NCBI GenBank assembly: GCA_030734395.1
Contig: JAUZTG010000029.1
Span: 1,922,001 to 1,986,000, forward strand
Length of the DNA: 64,000 bases
Direction: 5' to 3'
Source: Sarocladium kiliense
Taxonomy: Eukaryota; Ascomycota; Sordariomycetes; Hypocreales; Sarocladiaceae
Made by a program: the position numbers and the translations under genes. A model generated the notes under the pieces. The model made no database searches. It was not told where the DNA came from and saw nothing but the letters and a program-made list of their open reading frames with translations. Shown here piece by piece: positions 1 to 11,649 of this stretch (positions are counted from its first letter, which is position 1; every line of letters begins with the position of its first letter).

Positions 1-216
1 CTCTATGGGGTGAAGTCAGGCGACAGGAAGCTCATGCTCGCTCCACTGGTCGTCGTGAGAGTTCAACTAGCCCAAGGCCAAGAATCAATATTCCAATATT
101 TCAAGGCTGGAACCTTGGTTTCAACGTTCTGGACCTTGGAAGCACCCCATATACTTGATTTTCTCACCTTATTAACAGGACGTACTAACAACATCGAGTC
201 TCTCTATTTAACCACC
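1..216. other. Left-edge leader of the DUF167 gene
   Basis: The reading frame of the next gene stays open upstream to position 10, but that extension has no family similarity. A pyrimidine-rich stretch ending in ttaacag near 173-179 looks like an intron acceptor, so a 5' untranslated intron is possible. No separate gene is seen. Confidence 0.4.
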
Positions 217-573
217 ATGGCCACTCCTCGAGCTGCTGTTCGTTTCGTTGCCGGGTCCCGCAAGTCCCCCTCCGGCACCCTGCATCTTCACCTCCACGTC
301 AAGCCAGGCGCCAGCAAGGTCCGCGAGGGTATCACAGCTGTTACCCACTCGGCAATCGAACTCTGTGTTGCCGCACAGCCTCGGGATGGAGAAGCCAATA
401 AGGCTGTGATTGGACTCCTCAGCGACGTCCTTGGAGTGCCCAAATCGCGGCTCGAGGTTGCTCAGGGCTCACGGTCGAAGGAAAAGACCGCGGTGGTACG
501 CGATGTCAATAACCAAGACGCCGAGGCTTATACACAGCTAGTCCTCGGTCGGCTCAGCAACGCCGTTGAATAA
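217..573 (+). CDS. DUF167 (YggU-like) family protein
   Basis: A 118-residue protein when started at the ATG at 217. I chose this start because the family domain begins about 15 residues later and the in-frame upstream extension does not look like coding sequence. The DUF167 signature is visible: an LHLHVKPGAS strand near residue 25, then QPRDGEANKAVIGLLSDVLGV near 57-76, and SRSKEKTAVV toward the end. The family is a small alpha/beta fold found in bacteria, archaea and eukaryotes (human C15orf40 is a member). Its biochemical role is not settled and I do not assign one. It is a single exon, followed 209 bp later by a GNAT gene on the same strand. The length matches the usual 90-130 residues. 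Confidence 0.85.
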   Translation: MATPRAAVRFVAGSRKSPSGTLHLHLHVKPGASKVREGITAVTHSAIELCVAAQPRDGEANKAVIGLLSDVLGVPKSRLEVAQGSRSKEKTAVVRDVNNQDAEAYTQLVLGRLSNAVE

Positions 574-782
574 TGCCGGAAGCACGATGACACGATTTCG
601 AATACTGCGCGAGGTTACCGACGAGGCGAGACGTTTCGTGTTGAGGACGACACTGCAAAAGTTCCGTCTCACCGTATGACTCAACAAACGAATATGACTT
701 TGACGACCAGAGACCTTTTGAAGCGACTACGACCCTCTTTGCTCCAAGTCTGGGTCAACCAACTGTTGCACAGCACATCATC

Positions 783-1532
783 ATGGCCAAGGCTTCATTC
801 ACTATTGCAGCTATGCAGCTGACAGACGTGCCAGCCATTGCCGAGCTCGCAGCACAGTCGTTTCAAGGAGACCGTCACACCGAGATGAAGTCCTTCGGTC
901 AGGAGCCCTACAACCACGAACAGACTATGCGCGACATCATACCCGGGTTTCTGGACCACCCACGGCTAGTATGCCTCAAGGCTATCCATGCTAAGTCAGG
1001 GGAAATCATGGGCTATTGCATTTGGGGATTTCGCGGCTTCGCGCCGGAGGAGATGCCGCCTGTACCTGGCAGAATGCAACCGAATGAGCTACCGCCAGCG
1101 AAAGAGGCGACTGAGACGGCCTCAGAAACGAAACAAGAAAGCGAAGACCCTATCAAACGACTCAATGCGATGACCGGAGCGGACATGAAAGCCTGGGCGG
1201 AGGAGGTAATGCCTCCTGGTGTCCGATGTCTGTACGTCTCGATGCTCTCCGTCTCGCCCAAGTTCCAAGGCCAAGGTGTCGGAAGCGCCCTTCTGCAATG
1301 GGGCCTCGATTATTGCAACGAGCACGGCGTCTTCGCTTGGGTACACTCGTCTGATCCCGCCCATGGCATGTATGCAAAGGCGGGCTTCCATACCGTCAGA
1401 TCGCTCGACATCACCCTCGATGATTACGCACCATGCCCACCTCCGAACGAGGGTCCCGGTGCCTGCTGGGGTCACTACGTGTTTCGGTACATGAAGTACA
1501 TGCCGAGAATGGCAGACGATCGCGTTGGCTAA
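783..1532 (+). CDS. GNAT-family N-acetyltransferase
   Basis: A single-exon protein of 249 residues. The acetyl-CoA binding motif A of the GNAT fold is clear near residues 155-175: a beta strand (LYVSMLSVSP) followed by the pyrophosphate loop QGQGVGSALL. Motif B follows as VFAWVHSSDPAHGMYAKAGF, which ends in the usual Y-x-K-x-GF. About 50 residues between the N-terminal helices and motif A are Glu/Lys/Pro-rich and probably disordered, as in many fungal GNATs with this architecture. No signal peptide or membrane segment is seen. The sequence does not reveal whether the substrate is a protein, amine or antibiotic. Fungal paralogues of this kind are numerous and mostly uncharacterised. Confidence 0.85.
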   Translation: MAKASFTIAAMQLTDVPAIAELAAQSFQGDRHTEMKSFGQEPYNHEQTMRDIIPGFLDHPRLVCLKAIHAKSGEIMGYCIWGFRGFAPEEMPPVPGRMQPNELPPAKEATETASETKQESEDPIKRLNAMTGADMKAWAEEVMPPGVRCLYVSMLSVSPKFQGQGVGSALLQWGLDYCNEHGVFAWVHSSDPAHGMYAKAGFHTVRSLDITLDDYAPCPPPNEGPGACWGHYVFRYMKYMPRMADDRVG

Positions 1533-4007
1533 GTGCGGTCGCGAGCTGCAACTAATCTCGTACAGCTGGAGCTGATGCATCCTCTACGGTAGACAAGCAG
1601 CCAGCAGCGAATACAATCGCAACACTTCCACTGCATACCTCAAGGGGCCCATGTCAAGTGAGGCCATCACCGTCTGCCGAGAAACTCTGTTGTTATGCCC
1701 CGCCTGTCAGGTCGTAAGGTCGCGGGGCATCCCTAGTCAGCACCACCAGCCTGTCTCTAAGCGCGCCACGGAAACGCATCCTGTCGCCACATCGCTCGTA
1801 TTTAGTAGTCTCTGGACATTACCGTCAATGGCACTTGTCGAATTCTGGAGGTGTCAATACCCTGCATTGACTATACTTCTCGCGAATCTGATAATGGGAG
1901 CTGCCACTGCTGCACCGCCTCAGCGTCCCATCCCACCGTTCTCACCGTAAAGAGATCGCCGAGAACCCACCGGACCTGTCACCGTTCAGGGTCCACGGCC
2001 ACATGGGGATGCCAAAGTCGCCCAAAGAACAACGCTCGTTTGCTTCGAGAATACTTTATCGACGCGTATCTGGGATTGGATCGGGCTCCGCCGAGCTGCC
2101 GGTAAGGCTAGATCCCTTGTCGCCGTTCAGGATGCAGCGGTAGCATGCGGTAGACGACGGTGGTAAATGCTGATCTGCAGAAGGGGAACCAAGACATCGC
2201 AAAGCAGCCCTTGCTCAGCATCGACTTGATCCGTCGATTGACTCAGATCGCGGCAGGTGCCGTAATTACGTTACCAGTGCTGTGGGAAATGCTGGTCAGT
2301 CACGATTTGCGACTGCAGCGACTGCAGCGACAAATCAACAAACCTCGACGACAGGTTCCCTCAGCCGACGGAGCAGCCCCCTACATACGTCACCTGCAGC
2401 TATGGCCGGACGACGTCAAAGCTGTACCCGGAGCCTCGAGCCGAATGCCTACGATTTGCATGCTGATCGCGCGCGTCCATGTTGGCTTCTGAGTGCGAAA
2501 TAGCATATGATGTCAAGATCAGCAACTCATATGCCATCATGGGCATCGCGCAAGTGGTGAGTGTTGCGGTGCCTCCACAGACGACGGTAGTAGTAACAAG
2601 GGGTATCATGCCATATTCTGCCGCCACCGTCCGCGAATGTCCTCGGAACCTGGCGAAATAGGGACTTCAATGGCCAAGCTGTGGCAACGGCCTCTTCGCA
2701 ACCATCACAACCCGGAGACGCGCACCGCCCCTCTGGGGCGATAAGGTCACACCGGCCGTCTGGCCCTTGTCGGCCTACCATCAAGATACTGAACGAAGGC
2801 CCGGCTATATGCCGTGTCTTGATACAGCCGCGTGCACGTTCCGTGATCATCATGTTTGACAAAGCTCTGAGTTATCTGTCCCTGTCAGTAATTTGACGCG
2901 TCCACCAACACCGCCAGGTCCTTTATGGTGACGGCTCCGACGGAACAGGCAAGCAGCTCGAGCTCACCGATCCACCCGATACTCATCGGGTACCCTCTTA
3001 CCGCTGGTCATCATAGCCCTGGTGCTCTTGTACCATAATACACAGGGCTAGATTTGTTAATGGGGTGCAACCATGGTCCAAGTTCCGATTGAGGCGAGAG
3101 CCATTCCCTGGACAGCAATGTTCCGGCGCCACTTTGAAGTAGTCGACCGCCCAGGGTTGCATCTTATCACAGTGTGTCGGCATCCTGTGTCAGCATTTCC
3201 AATCTGCCGCCACGCCAAATTGGCATCAGTGGCTCAGGCACCCTGGCGCTAATTAACTTCATAGCCTTGTCAGGCACTGTGATCCCTCTTGCGGACCTTG
3301 CGCGGTACTGAATTCATCTCAGATCGTCCTTTATGACATGTGCTCCAAGCTGCCCCCACACGTGCGGAACCACGCACACGCGGTCTTGCTTGTGTTGTCG
3401 CTGCCCAGTGCCGCTACAGCCTGACGAGTGCTAGAGGCTGCATGAGGACGGTCAGATGACAGCCACCAGGATGCGTCGTAGTCCGCGTCGGGACCATCCA
3501 TTGGACCTCCGGTCTAGTGACGAGAGTCTGCTTCATGTCCCGCATGCCACGTATGTGTTCTGGGGAGTCGAAGTTGGTGGAGCTGAGCAGACGGCGCAAG
3601 ATGTACGTGGGATTAGCCTCACATGGCTCGATCCAACGCTCGCTGTTGCACACCGAGAGGGCTCTCAATCGAGCGCGATCTCATTCTTGCCATGCGCCGG
3701 GAGAACAAGCGGTGGCCGCGGGGCCATTCGCTGGCACTCACTTGTAGGGATCAAGCTGTTAGCCTAGTGTCCGTTTCGTTGGCCGCCCTCACTGCTGCGC
3801 CAGCAATTTGTATGGCTCTCACAGTGTCTCGAAATGCCCTCCTACACGCCGGCATTCTCCTTGCCCGCGATCTTGCAGCTCGATCAGTCGGTAGTGAGTC
3901 CGGATCGGAGTGTTTTGCCGCATCGAAACATGCGTGTTCCTGTCGTCACGAATGGCTCTACGGTGATTTAGGTGATTTTAGAAGTGTTTCAAGAAGCTGG
4001 GGCCGTC

Positions 4008-4034
4008 CACACACACACACACACACACACACAC
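4008..4034. repeat. (CA)n microsatellite
   Basis: An uninterrupted CA dinucleotide run of 27 bases in non-coding DNA. It is likely to vary in length between isolates. Confidence 0.97.
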
Positions 4035-6487
4035 CCCTTGCCGTGCTGAGATATTCAACTCTGGCACCTTTGTCAATGATGACCCAAGTGATGGTGCACC
4101 CACAGATGCTCGGGGGCTTATTTGGTCTGCGATCGGATCTGGAGCGCATAACAGGAGGATTTTGTACTCAGAGGAGCTCGAAGAAGCGACGAAGTCCGTG
4201 CAAGGTGGCAGCGAAACCAACACACCTCCCCATGAGAGGGCGTGTTCGTGCGAAACTGGGGACTGTGGCTGGTGAGGCCGGGGTGTTCCTGCTTGCATCG
4301 CACTATCGATTCATCATAGCTCTGGACAGCTCAAAGAAGCAGCCAACAACGCGCGCACGGCTTGATAGAGTTTGAATGTGTTCGATCGGGGTCAGAGTGG
4401 GCGCAACCAAAGCAAATTGCTGTAACATGAGCTTGCAAATGCATGCCTACTGAGAGATTAATTATGTCTCCAACGACTCCCTCTACGGTACCGCTTTCGA
4501 AGCTCTGACGCTTAATGTTTGGATGTGACGTAGGAAAGTGCTTTGCCCAGACCGGATACAGGTCATACAGTCACGTCCAGTATAGAGCTTGATTCATGCC
4601 ACATGAGACAGACTGTGATTGTTTCTCTGACCCGATCAGAAAAGTGGGATGTCAAGTGATCTTGATGTGATGGGTTCGGGGAAGATTGAAGGAATGCGCC
4701 AACGCCAACTCGCCCAGTATGCTTCGGCCGCCCGGCGTTTCGCCCGCGAACTAGCTGGGGGAGCGGGAGCGACCATCGGAGGAGCCTCGGCGAACCTAAC
4801 GGCTTGTGACAAAAAGACAAAGTCAATGTCTGGAGCTTCCGCGATAGGAAAGCCAGGCGCATCGCGATCCTTTTCGGCAGCGCAGGAGGTGGAAATGGGC
4901 AGACCCTCTTGGCCCAAGCTGGGGTGATGCGATAGTAGCGGAGTCTGTGAAGGTCCGCAAACCTCCCAGCGATGCGTGCCCCTGCGAGCGAAAAGTAGCA
5001 AGATGAGATCCGCCGCGGCTGTCCTTAGCTCGCTACAGGCTTACCACGCTGGTGGAATCAGAAAAGAATCGAAGCTGGTATCTCGTGTAACCCGGCCACC
5101 AATCTCTAGTGGGGAGCTTCTCCTCCGTCATTATACTTGCCCGGGCTGGGCTGCGGCCATCGTTGTCGCCAAGGCATTTCTGTAGTCTTGTGGCGCTGTT
5201 CGCCATTTCCTGCAATTTTGCGCATCCCAAGCGCGGTGTGGTTTTGTGTGTACTCTGCGGCAGTGGCTGTATCGATGACCAGCCGCTTCAGGACTCCGAA
5301 ATGACGAAAAGCCTCTCGACGGGAGGAGCGGCCGTGATTTACTGTAATTCCGGCTATTCACACATATTGAATTGACATCTCGGAGGACCTTTGCGTGAAG
5401 CTATGCTCACGCAGGCCATTTGACGATCAGTGAGATTGGCCACAAGAGCCTTCGTTCAGTGGCGTTTCCACGGCGGGAGAGTGATGGATTCACTCGCAGT
5501 AGGGCAGCTCGGCGCACTTGCCGTAGTTCCGCAAGCCCTGTCTAATCAGTTGTCGACCGCCAAGTCCTGGCGACAGACCAAAAGTTTGAAAATCATCAGC
5601 ATCGAAGAAATGGTTGTTAACCCACTTGGGTCCGGCGCATTGTCGGTATGGTCGAGAAAATACATTGTACCACTTGCAACGTCCCGTCTGAACAGCCGAC
5701 CAGCGAGAGGCGAATAAGCCACGCAACCAGCCACAACTCGCAGCACAGTGATTTGGCGATAAAAATATCAGGTGTTGATCAGAGGGGCCCCGAGGGGCGA
5801 TCGTGTAGAATGGGGCTGCGACCTTGCCACGAAGGGGATTCAGAATGAAGATCTCCTGTGGCTTTCGCCAACCATAGTGGCTTCACAAATCTAGACAGGA
5901 AGAATGGACCTGCACAGCCACACTTGACGTGGACTCCCAAGTCCTTCGAGAGTTCCCATCCCGAATCGAGGTTACCTTGAACTGAAGAAGTGTGTAGTGA
6001 AGCTACAACGGGTCAAAGGAGACTGCGTCTTGGGCAGGGGCTACCGAACTTGGCCAGCAAGTCAAACAGCTGGGCTGGCGCCACTGGTGCCGGCGCCGAA
6101 CAGCAGACTGGGGCAAAACAAGGGTGCACCAAAGCAGAATTGTTGGCGGAGAACGGAGGCACGGAAGTGATGGACTTGGGCTTGGGACCAGAAGCTTTCC
6201 CTGCCACGGGGCAGAACCTGTGCGAAGGATGCGAGAAAGAGAAGAAGGCACACACGAGTAGCAGCAGGGCGTTCCTTCCTCCGGTCTCGCGAGCCTCGGC
6301 ACCTTCTTCGACAAGAACGATGTGACTTCTCCCCCTTGTCTGGCTGGACTTTGATAGAAGCTTCACGACATCTTTCTGACCGTCTATAATACAGTTGTGC
6401 TATCACGCGAATCCCGCGCTAGGTCTAGTGACGAGGAGGCATGTTGGAGGAGAGCCACAGTGGAGTGGGGTGGAGTGGAAAGGGGCC

Positions 6488-6521
6488 GGAGAGGAGAGGA
6501 AGGGAGGAGGAGGAGGAGGAA
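6488..6521 (+). repeat. GGA-rich purine tract
   Basis: 34 consecutive purines on the + strand, made mainly of GGA and GGAGA units. The neighbouring 6430-6487 stretch is also strongly G/A-biased. It lies about 1.7 kb upstream of the Grainyhead start. Such tracts can form triplex or G-quadruplex structures and often act as nucleosome-poor promoter elements. That role is inference here. Confidence 0.8.
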
Positions 6522-8051
6522 CTGACCCGTTCCCGTGGGCGTTGGTGTGGGCTGGGCATTTGGGAGTGTTGTTTGATTGCTTTTGTTGGATAAGAAGTGC
6601 ACAACTGTGCTGCGGAGACAAAGAGTCTGAGAGCGTCTGCTGTTGCAGTTGGCGCTTCATCACTACCACTGGCAGTGGACAGATAGCGACTTGGAGCTGC
6701 AGTGGCTTGAGGACATTTGGGCTCAGTACGGGGAGGGGGGTGTACATATCAGGGGCGAGCCACAGTGAGGCACAGGCGTCTCGCACTAACAATTTTCGTG
6801 ATGAGGGGGCCAGGTGGTGGGACGGTGCGCTTTTCTCCAAGCGTCTTCGAGCCGTTGCAGGCCGTTGCAAGGGGTGGCCTTGAGGGGGGAGGGTCTGGAT
6901 CCACGATGCACCCGACCCAGTGCATACTACACTGCAGCCACCCCCCAACTGTGGCTGGCCCAGGCCAGGTACATGGGGTACTTGGGATACATGATGTACA
7001 TGGCATGGGCCAACGCAAGCGACGCTTGAGACGGGGTGCCCACCATCTCCCCCCTGGCTATACAGCACTGTACAAGCTGGGTTGGCGGCTGCTGGGACTC
7101 GTAATTACAAGACACCCGACTATCTGCTGCCCTCTGCTCAGTGTCGGCTGGTGCTGGCTGTTGGTGCTTGTGGTGCTCTGATGTATTGCGCCGTATACAT
7201 ATGTAAGGCATCCTATCTGCTGCCTCGCCTTACCCTGCCGACTGCTCGCAGATCTCGCTGCTGTTTTATTATGCTGCCGGCATAACCCATTGCACCTGGA
7301 ACAGCCTTGAAGAGTCCTCGACACCCTCGACACACTCCGTACCTGCCTTTATTAAAACAACCAACCCCGGCAACAGCTCCCACCGGCTGCTCCTTCCCGT
7401 TGCCAGCTTGTGCTCTTTCTTCTTAACTGCTCGTTCATATCTCACCTTTCCGACATCTGTCGACTCCTCTCGTTTCCACGCTTCTTCAGCTTCGCTTTGA
7501 GCACCATCACGCAGTCTCGCTTCTCCGACGCCACTTCTTGCGGTCTTCCGAGGTCATTTGTCTCAGACATACACCACCACCCTCTGACTGCTGGCCTGCC
7601 TCGCCCCGTTTCCTGACCTGGCCCGTCAGCTTCCTCACGCCGGCTTTCCATCGTCTCAGCACGACCAACTTCGGACCCAGCAGGACCAGCCATCCATCCA
7701 CTGGTGTCCAGACACCCAGGTCATCCTTGGGACGCCGCACATCCCAGGCATCGGCGGCACGGAGAACGCTCTGCATCGCATTGCGCTACATCATTCGTGT
7801 ATCTCATCTTTCCTCGTCTACAAAGGTCCAGGCCCCCCACTTGCTGTCCTTTGCACTATACGCTCAACTGGACATACATAAACGCCGTCCAGCTCACTAC
7901 CACCAATCGTTTGTCACCCAACCTCGTCCTCACCAGGCTTGCATCAGCCACCAAAGCCCCCGCCTCTGTCTTGTCGCTACGCACGTGGCGCATCGACAAC
8001 TTTCGACATCCTCGAAGACATCACCTCATCGACCGCACTGCACTGATCTCG

Positions 8052-8075
8052 ATGGGCTTACTTGGTCGTATTTGA
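8052..8075 (+). promoter_or_regulatory. Short upstream ORF before the Grainyhead gene
   Basis: An ATG followed by six more codons (MGLLGRI) and a TGA, ending 149 bases before the proposed Grainyhead start codon. If transcription begins upstream of 8.05 kb, as the CT-rich leader suggests, this would be a translated upstream frame able to reduce or condition expression of the factor. The transcription start is not known. Confidence 0.35.
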
Positions 8076-8224
8076 ATAACCGTGCTTGCTTCTTCCTCCT
8101 GACCCCAAACGAACTCTCGACGGAAGAGGCCCACAGCTTATAGAGGGGAAGTCACCACCGCGCAAGCTACTGAAAGAACTCACGAGCTGCTGTCGTGAGA
8201 CAGCATTAGGCTGTCCGCCTCGAC

Positions 8225-10726
8225 ATGTTCCGTCAAAGGTTTGTTAGAATACGTCCCCGACACGAGACTTAGAACTAACTCCGTTCCCTAGGACAAGCTC
8301 CGCGAAACCGGGAGACAGCTTGCTGGCTGACTTCCGCCAACAGTTTCCACAAGTTGCTGCGGCTACATCGGCAACGACCGTGCCAGGTATCTCGCAGACT
8401 GCTGCTCCTGACAACACCATTGCACCAGCAGAAGTGTAAGTAGTGACTACGGCCGTTGGCATACAGAACGTCGCTGATTAGACCCTGGAACAGAACACAA
8501 AATCTGGATGCTGAGGGCTTCCGCGATGAAGACCCAACACCGCGAGCTTCTAACGCCGCCAACGAACCATGGCGGTTCACTCCCGGACTGTTGGACGCGC
8601 AAAATTTCAACTATACCGGCTTCCCCAATGGGCCACCTGGATACTACACGCCTACACCTGGAGGGTCTAACACCCTGTTCCATCCCCAGGCCGGCGATCT
8701 TCACACGCCAACGATAGCACTGGGTCATGGACTTGGCACACCACTTTCGATGCCTACCTCAGGTGACGCATTACAGGCTGGTCCTGCGATCCTGGATATG
8801 TCTGGCTTCCAGACTCTTCAGCCCCACCAGCTACACCATTTTAACCCCTTCATTCAAGCGGCACCACCGCAACAAGGATTCGCTCCGTCAAGCTTCGTAC
8901 ATCAAGACACTGGGTATGAGACCATGGAACAGGACGGGTCACCGCTGGGATCAGATCCCTCTGACGGAGGCAGAGTCACATCGATTGAGTCAGCATTTCA
9001 TCCGACTACACAGATGGTGCCAGGTTTTCAACCTCGAGTGCACTCCAGCATAGCCATGGGCCATCCTCTCCCGCCATCAGCCGAGAAGTTCCGGTTCCAT
9101 TCTACTCTGAACGCCCCCACTGCTATGATCAAGCAGGCAGACGAAATACCTATCACATACCTCAACAAGGGTCAAGCATATTCCCTCACTGTTGCCGACA
9201 CCCATGCTACCATGCCTCTGCAACCTGGAGTCAAGTATCGCACCTTTGTCCGAGTCTCCTTCGAGGACGAAGAGCAGCGTCAGAAGCCCGGTGTTTGCTG
9301 GGGCCTATGGAAGGAGGGGCGTGGTACGAACGAAGCTCATCAAAGAGGTGGCAGATTACAGGCTGTGGAGTATGTCGGAGCTGGACAGCCGGCCGAGGGT
9401 GACGACAAGAGAACACGAGTCGAGCTGGAGCAGTCCTCGTTTGACGGTTTCTCCTTAACGTGGACGCCTGGTGCAAACGGTGCACCTGAGCTGAGTGTAG
9501 CCGTGCGCTTCAACTTTCTGTCAACCGACTTCAGCCACTCTAAGGGCGTCAAGGGTATTCCCGTACGCCTCTGCACAAAGACCACCCCTGTTGGACCCGA
9601 TCCAACGCAGCCTGCTGGCACCGAATTCACCCCCGAGGTCTGCTACTGCAAAGTCAAGCTGTTCCGCGATCATGGAGCCGAGCGTAAACTCTCAAATGAC
9701 GTTGCCCATGTCAAGAAGTCCATTGATAAGCTCAAGCAACAAATTGCCCAAGCCGAGAGCGGAATGAAGGACTTCGGAAAGCGCAAGCGATCAAGCGCCT
9801 CCAAGGCAGGCATGGGTGAACAAAGACCTGGCAAAGTCCAGAAGCACAAGCGGACATGGTCAATGTCCTCTGCTAGCTCGTCAGGGGGCGGCGGTGCTCG
9901 CATGTCAGTGGAGGAAGACTTGCATTTCAAGCTTCAAACTCTCCAAGACATGTTCACCAGCACCCGACCTGTCAGTGTGCTATATCTTCGAGGCGAGGAC
10001 CTCGACGATCCCGACAAGCATCCGGTCTCTCTTCCTGGCGAGCAAAGCCCACTCCACAAAACCGACAGCGTTCCGCGCGATGGTCCTAATTGGCAGGTGC
10101 GCAGTGGCCGGAGCTCTGTCGCCGATTCCATGGTCTCGCCATCCCCGAGCTCCCTTTCCCTGGCATCGCAAACCTCTGCTGTGGGTCAAGGTGGCCATTG
10201 GCAAGGGTTCGACAGTGTTGCAACGAGCGACGTGCGTAAGACCGATCAACCCACGAAGATTGGCAAGACGGATGATGATGGCAAATTGAGTGGTTGGATC
10301 GAGGCCTTGGGCGTCGACCAAGGCTATCGCCCACCCCCTGAAAAGACTCCGAAGCCCGTTGCTTGTTTTTATGTTATGAACAAGACAACGACGGAGCCTG
10401 CGAACCCGCAGTATCACCACGCCATATATCTTATGCAACGCACTCTGAAAGAGTTCACGGACCGCATCGCTGCCAAATGGGGTCTGGACGGCTCCCGAAT
10501 CCTTCGCACGGTGCACGTCTTGCAAAGCGGACTCGAAGTCTTGGTTGACGAGGATGTTGTCCGTGAGCTCAAGGAGGGGCAAGACATGGTCCTTGAGATC
10601 GAGGACTTTGTCGAGCCATTGATTCCCGCAAAGAGGGAGTGGGAGATGGCGGTTGATGGCAGCGACGAGAGCGCTACTAAGGAACCGACGCCTGCCAGCG
10701 GCCTCATGTTGCGTCTTCGATTCTAA
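8225..10726 (+). CDS. Grainyhead/CP2-family transcription factor
   Basis: Three exons: 8225-8238, 8292-8435 and 8494-10726, giving 796 residues. The first exon encodes only MFRQ plus two bases of an Arg codon. Both introns (53 and 58 nt) have good GT-AG ends, the second has a CTGAT branch site, and the joined frame is closed. The CP2 DNA-binding domain starts near residue 245 with FRFHSTLNAPTAM and runs to about 440, ending near VCYCKVKLFRDHGAERKLS. It is followed by a Lys/Ser-rich basic segment. The N-terminal 240 residues are Pro/Gln/Gly-rich, as in an activation region. The C-terminal 100 residues resemble the ubiquitin-like dimerisation end of the family (VLQSGLEVLVDEDVVRELKEGQDMVLEIED). 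In Neurospora the homologue is csp-2, needed for conidial separation and wall remodelling. A similar nuclear role is inferred here. Confidence 0.9.
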
Positions 10727-11631
10727 AGTCTACAATCCCCGAACAACTGTGAATTATCCGATACACGATCCCAGAGTCATGGGATGGATCATGCTGGTGT
10801 TTGGGGCGTTTTTCATTATGATACCACCGGTTCTTTTTTCTTTCATCATCTTCCTTTTTCTTTCCTTTACTTCTACAATTATCAACCTTCCTTTACCACG
10901 GGCAGGCCCGCACAACGACGAACCTGCGTCGTCTTTGCTTCAATAATTTCCCCCCTTTCCCCCCTCGGGGGTTGTACCACTCTCCTTTGTACATGGGCGC
11001 GGGCAAGCAACATACCCCCGTACACGACGGATCAATTGGATCATACACGGCCGACATTTGACGAAGTGATGCGCATATACTGTGGGCATTCTGGCATATA
11101 CACATTCTGGCAGAGGCAACTGGAGGAGATACCAAGGCTTCGGCCTTTTTTTTGAATACAAAGCCACATTACCACACTGAGATGCTCCCTTTGCCAGATA
11201 TCCACACGTACAAGTCTATACTGGGAAATTGTGAGAAAAAAAAAACGGAAAAAAAAAAACGAGGTGTCGCTAAGAAATTGGGTCACTTGAAAGTCCCAGC
11301 TTTACGCAATGAGATTGCTCATTCCGGAGCTTCTGGCTCGGAGGCAAGGCTCCCTGGTGCAAACAAATGCCGCCGTGGATCTGGCGGTCCCTACAATCTG
11401 GTTCACAGCACGGCCAATTCCGGCTACCCGAATCATGTCCCCAGACCTTGAAGACCTTTCGAGATTTGGTGCTTGAGAGATATGATTGGTTCATAACGGA
11501 TGGCCTAATAATCTCGCGTGGTGCGGATCCCGCGCGGAGAGGCGCCGAAAGGCTGCCGGTCTGGAAGCACCCTGCTGGGGACCAGGATTATGATTATGTA
11601 TACTAGCAATAGCGGGGATTGCTTGGATTTT

Positions 11632-11649
11632 GGGGGGGGGGGGGGGGGG
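11632..11649 (+). repeat. Poly-G run (18 G)
   Basis: Eighteen consecutive G residues on the + strand, followed after AAT by GGGAGGGGGG. The combination can form a G-quadruplex and is prone to slippage and sequencing error, so the exact length is uncertain. Confidence 0.9.

Larger units (their letters stand above)
1533..8224. other. Gene-poor region upstream of the Grainyhead gene
   Basis: Nearly 6.7 kb in which I find no gene I can support. Open frames exist on both strands but are short, overlap one another, lack recognisable domains and do not join through good splice sites. The base composition is not AT-rich, so heavy repeat-induced mutation is not evident. A (CA)n microsatellite lies near 4.0 kb and a GGA-repeat purine tract near 6.5 kb. 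From about 7.3 kb to the Grainyhead start the + strand becomes CT-rich with TTTC and CTCC runs, as in fungal promoters and long 5' leaders. Confidence 0.5.

Noticed and set aside
3623..4375. A 250-codon open frame on the + strand spanning the CA repeat
   Set aside because: It starts without a supporting context, reads through a microsatellite as alternating Thr-His, has no domain and no splice partners.
6403..7068. A 221-codon minus-strand frame upstream of the Grainyhead gene
   Set aside because: Its composition reflects the GGA/GTGG-rich DNA (Pro, Ser, His runs) and there is no family match.
7538..8143. A 201-codon + strand frame just before the Grainyhead gene
   Set aside because: It is rich in Ser, His, Pro and Arg, as expected from reading C/T-rich leader DNA. 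No domain is present, and it lies in the probable 5' leader.
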